Shown here piece by piece: positions 61,711 through 64,000 of a stretch of DNA of 64,000 nucleotides. Under the pieces are notes generated by a model. It saw only the letters and a program-made list of their open reading frames with translations. It made no database searches and was not told where the DNA came from. The position numbers and the translations under genes were made by a program. This stretch comes from an uncultured Bacteroidales bacterium (GTDB lineage: Bacteria > Bacteroidota > Bacteroidia > Bacteroidales > F082), in contig CAJOEP010000009.1 in NCBI GenBank assembly GCA_905233445.1, forward strand, positions 1 through 64,000, in the 5' to 3' direction. The stretch's first letter is position 1; every line of letters begins with the position of its first letter.

Positions 61711-64000
61711 ATGAAAAGAATTTTTATTTGTATCGCTGCGTTTTTCCTTGCAGCAAATGTGAATGCGCAAAATGAAATCGTTTTCGACACAACCAACTTC
61801 GAGATGCTTCAGGAAGTGGTCGTCAGCGGCGTGAAAGTGCAGAAAAACGCTCCGTTCGCAGTGTCGAACATCAAGAAAAACGAGCTTTCCGAGTTCTCAA
61901 AGACCGGCCAGGAGCTGCCATTTTTATTCGCCAAGACTCCAGGCATCATTTCGTGGAGTGAGAACGGCGTCGGAACCGGCACATCGTACATGCGAATCCG
62001 CGGAGCAGGCGACTCCCGCATCAACGTGACACTAGACGGTGTGCCTCTCAACTCACCTGAAGACCAGTGCGTGTTCTGGGCAAACATGAACAGCTACGGC
62101 TCATTACTCGGTAACGTACAAATTCAACGCGGCGTTGGAACATCAACAAATGGCGATGGCGCATTCGGAGGCACTATAGCCATGTCGTCAGCATCGCCTT
62201 CAATAACGCCAACTGCTGAAATCACAGGCTCTTACGGCTCTTTCAACACTCTCAACTTCGGCGCGAAAGCCTCTACGGGTCTGCTTTGGAAACACCTCAT
62301 CGTTGACGGCGCCTACCACGAGACCAGCACCGACGGCTTCATACACGGCACATCAGGACGCAGCGGAAGTTACTACGGCGGCGCCACCTGGATGGGAAAC
62401 AACTTCGTGATTCGCTACAAAAACATCGGAAACTTCGAAAACACCGGCCAGGCATGGAATGGAGTGACAGCCGGAAATAACGACATGAGCCTTATGGAAG
62501 GAATTTACGGAACTCACACAGGCATAAGGACTTACGAAGATTTATTCCATGTTGGTTTGGGGCAGTATAACTCGCTATATGAATATCTCGTCACTGATGA
62601 AAACGGCAGTTTCGTGAAAGATGAAAACGGTAATTACGTCACCGAACGTTACAAACTCAACAATGGAAAATATTGGGATAAGACCACCGACAACTTCTGG
62701 CAGGATCACAACATACTCTCAGCAGCTTGGGACATCAACGAACACTGGACAACATCAGCATCACTGCATTACACTTACGGATATGGTTATTACGATGAGT
62801 TTAGATATCAAAACACATTGGCCAAGAAATTCGGTATCAACGAATACGATTCAGAAGGCGAAAGAATAGTTTCGGACGCGGTTCGCAAAAAAGGCCTTCG
62901 TCAGGATACATACGGCTTGGTTTGGAACGCCAACTACAAAAATAACAGATGGGATGTCATCGGTGGCGTTTCTTTGCAGAATTTCAAAGGAAACCATTTC
63001 GGTTATGTGACTTACATCGCAAACGAAGAGGTCGCAAACAAATATCTTGCTAATGGCGATTACAAATATTATGATTCCGACGCCAGCAAGCTCGACGGTA
63101 ATGCTTTCATCAAGGCTGCTTACAATTTCTGCGAAAACTGGACGGTATTTGGCGATGCTCAGTACCGCCATGTCGACTATAAAACTGACGGCATAAACGA
63201 TAAGTTTTACGACGACGAAAGTGGTTATTACAACCAGCCTCTCGACATCCACGAGACTTACGATTTCTTCAATCCGAAAGGCGGCATTTCATTTAATATG
63301 AACGCTCATCATGCCTACGCTTCAGTGGCAATGAGCCATCGTGAACCAGAAAGAAACAATTTCACCGACAACGGTTCTTATCCATTTCCAAAACCTGAGC
63401 AACTCGTTGATTATGAATTAGGTTACAACTACAACGGCAATATCTTGTCGGCTGGAGCAAACCTTTATTATATGGATTACGACAACCAGTTTGTGCAAAC
63501 TGGCGAAAAGAGCGACATCGGCGAAAACCTCACAACAAATATCAAGAAGTCGTATCGTATGGGCATCGAGGTGCAGGCTGGTGTCAACCCTACAAGATGG
63601 CTCACCATCGAGGCAAATGCCGCTTTTAGCCAAAATAAAATTAAAGATTTTGACGAAGTTGTTGAAGACTGGGATAACGGAACTACAACAATTCATTACG
63701 ACAACTCGACTTTGGCGTTCTCGCCTTCGACGATTTTGAATGGTTTTGTAACATTACATCACAAAGGTTTTGAGGCGACATGGCACACCAACTACGTTTC
63801 AAGAATGTATCTCGACAATACCGAAAACATCGACCGTTCATTGCCTGGCTATTCAACCTCAAATGTGAGCGTCGGCTACACCTACAAACCTAAAAAAGTT
63901 GTTAAAGAAGCTGTTTTTAAGGTCAATTTCAACAATATCTTCAATAAACGTTACGCTGCAAGCGGCTGGGTTTACTCGGCAATCTGCGAAAGCTACGGTC
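61711..64000 (+). CDS. TonB-dependent receptor, likely thiamin uptake, 3' end cut
   Basis: An outer-membrane receptor whose 763 visible codons run off the window. It has a signal peptide (MKRIFICIAAFFLAANVNA), a short TonB-box-like region (EMLQEVVVSGVKVQ), the plug domain (KTPGIISWSENGVGTGTSYM split, IRGAGDSRINVTLDGVPLN) and beta-barrel strands ending so far at FNNIFNKRYAASGW. There is no N-terminal carboxypeptidase-like domain. Control by a TPP riboswitch points to thiamin or a precursor as substrate, as known for such receptors in Bacteroides. No stop occurs before base 64000. Confidence 0.93.
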   Translation, partial: MKRIFICIAAFFLAANVNAQNEIVFDTTNFEMLQEVVVSGVKVQKNAPFAVSNIKKNELSEFSKTGQELPFLFAKTPGIISWSENGVGTGTSYMRIRGAGDSRINVTLDGVPLNSPEDQCVFWANMNSYGSLLGNVQIQRGVGTSTNGDGAFGGTIAMSSASPSITPTAEITGSYGSFNTLNFGAKASTGLLWKHLIVDGAYHETSTDGFIHGTSGRSGSYYGGATWMGNNFVIRYKNIGNFENTGQAWNGVTAGNNDMSLMEGIYGTHTGIRTYEDLFHVGLGQYNSLYEYLVTDENGSFVKDENGNYVTERYKLNNGKYWDKTTDNFWQDHNILSAAWDINEHWTTSASLHYTYGYGYYDEFRYQNTLAKKFGINEYDSEGERIVSDAVRKKGLRQDTYGLVWNANYKNNRWDVIGGVSLQNFKGNHFGYVTYIANEEVANKYLANGDYKYYDSDASKLDGNAFIKAAYNFCENWTVFGDAQYRHVDYKTDGINDKFYDDESGYYNQPLDIHETYDFFNPKGGISFNMNAHHAYASVAMSHREPERNNFTDNGSYPFPKPEQLVDYELGYNYNGNILSAGANLYYMDYDNQFVQTGEKSDIGENLTTNIKKSYRMGIEVQAGVNPTRWLTIEANAAFSQNKIKDFDEVVEDWDNGTTTIHYDNSTLAFSPSTILNGFVTLHHKGFEATWHTNYVSRMYLDNTENIDRSLPGYSTSNVSVGYTYKPKKVVKEAVFKVNFNNIFNKRYAASGWVYSAICESYG

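Overview
The window looks like a chromosomal segment of a Bacteroidota (Bacteroidales-type, probably gut-associated) bacterium. The signs are: promoters of the form TAnnTTTG and almost no Shine-Dalgarno sequences; three large surface or secreted proteins, two with the C-terminal sorting domain of the type IX secretion system (T9SS) and one with a gliding-type C-terminus; a GH89 glycosidase lipoprotein; a TonB-dependent receptor under a TPP riboswitch; purH-mreBCD and guaB-parvulin operons; and DUF4369/TlpA-like lipoproteins. No rRNA, tRNA, CRISPR array, phage or transposase gene was seen.

Layout. 1-3.8 kb: the 3' part of dnaG (cut by the window edge), a small GIY-YIG protein, a 2-hydroxyacid dehydrogenase and ssb. 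4.3-18.7 kb: two tandem giant surface-protein genes built from cleaved-adhesin, FN3-like and other beta-rich modules; the first is split by a 5-bp insertion. 18.9-22.5 kb: glutamine synthetase, a MeaB-type GTPase and a small outer-membrane-like protein. 22.7-28.5 kb: a five-gene MacAB/TolC-like efflux operon. 28.7-33.5 kb: purH-mreB-mreC-mreD-thioredoxin lipoprotein operon. 33.7-42.8 kb: recJ, a LysE-family exporter, a lamin-tail-domain surface protein, asd, ribF and a C69 dipeptidase. 42.8-45.85 kb: an AT-rich two-gene cassette encoding an exported protein of unknown function and a TIR-TPR protein. 45.9-52.3 kb: moxR, surA, a SurA-like lipoprotein, a large PpiC protein and guaB. 52.5-57.8 kb: LD-carboxypeptidase, radA, a metal permease, a flavodoxin lipoprotein and an SDR enzyme. 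57.8-59.1 kb: a radical SAM/SPASM enzyme coupled to a small lipoprotein. 59.2-64 kb: alpha-N-acetylglucosaminidase, then a TPP riboswitch and a TonB-dependent receptor running off the window.

Two things stand out as candidate systems: the radical SAM enzyme with its tiny lipoprotein (a predicted peptide-modification pair), and the exported-protein/TIR-TPR cassette, which has its own promoter and AT-rich composition. A third theme runs through the window: at least three families of short dispersed repeats sit at the 3' ends of genes, so closely that they supply stop codons and, in two genes, the last 10-12 codons. Nineteen promoters with the same -7 element were found, and several of them decide the translation start.
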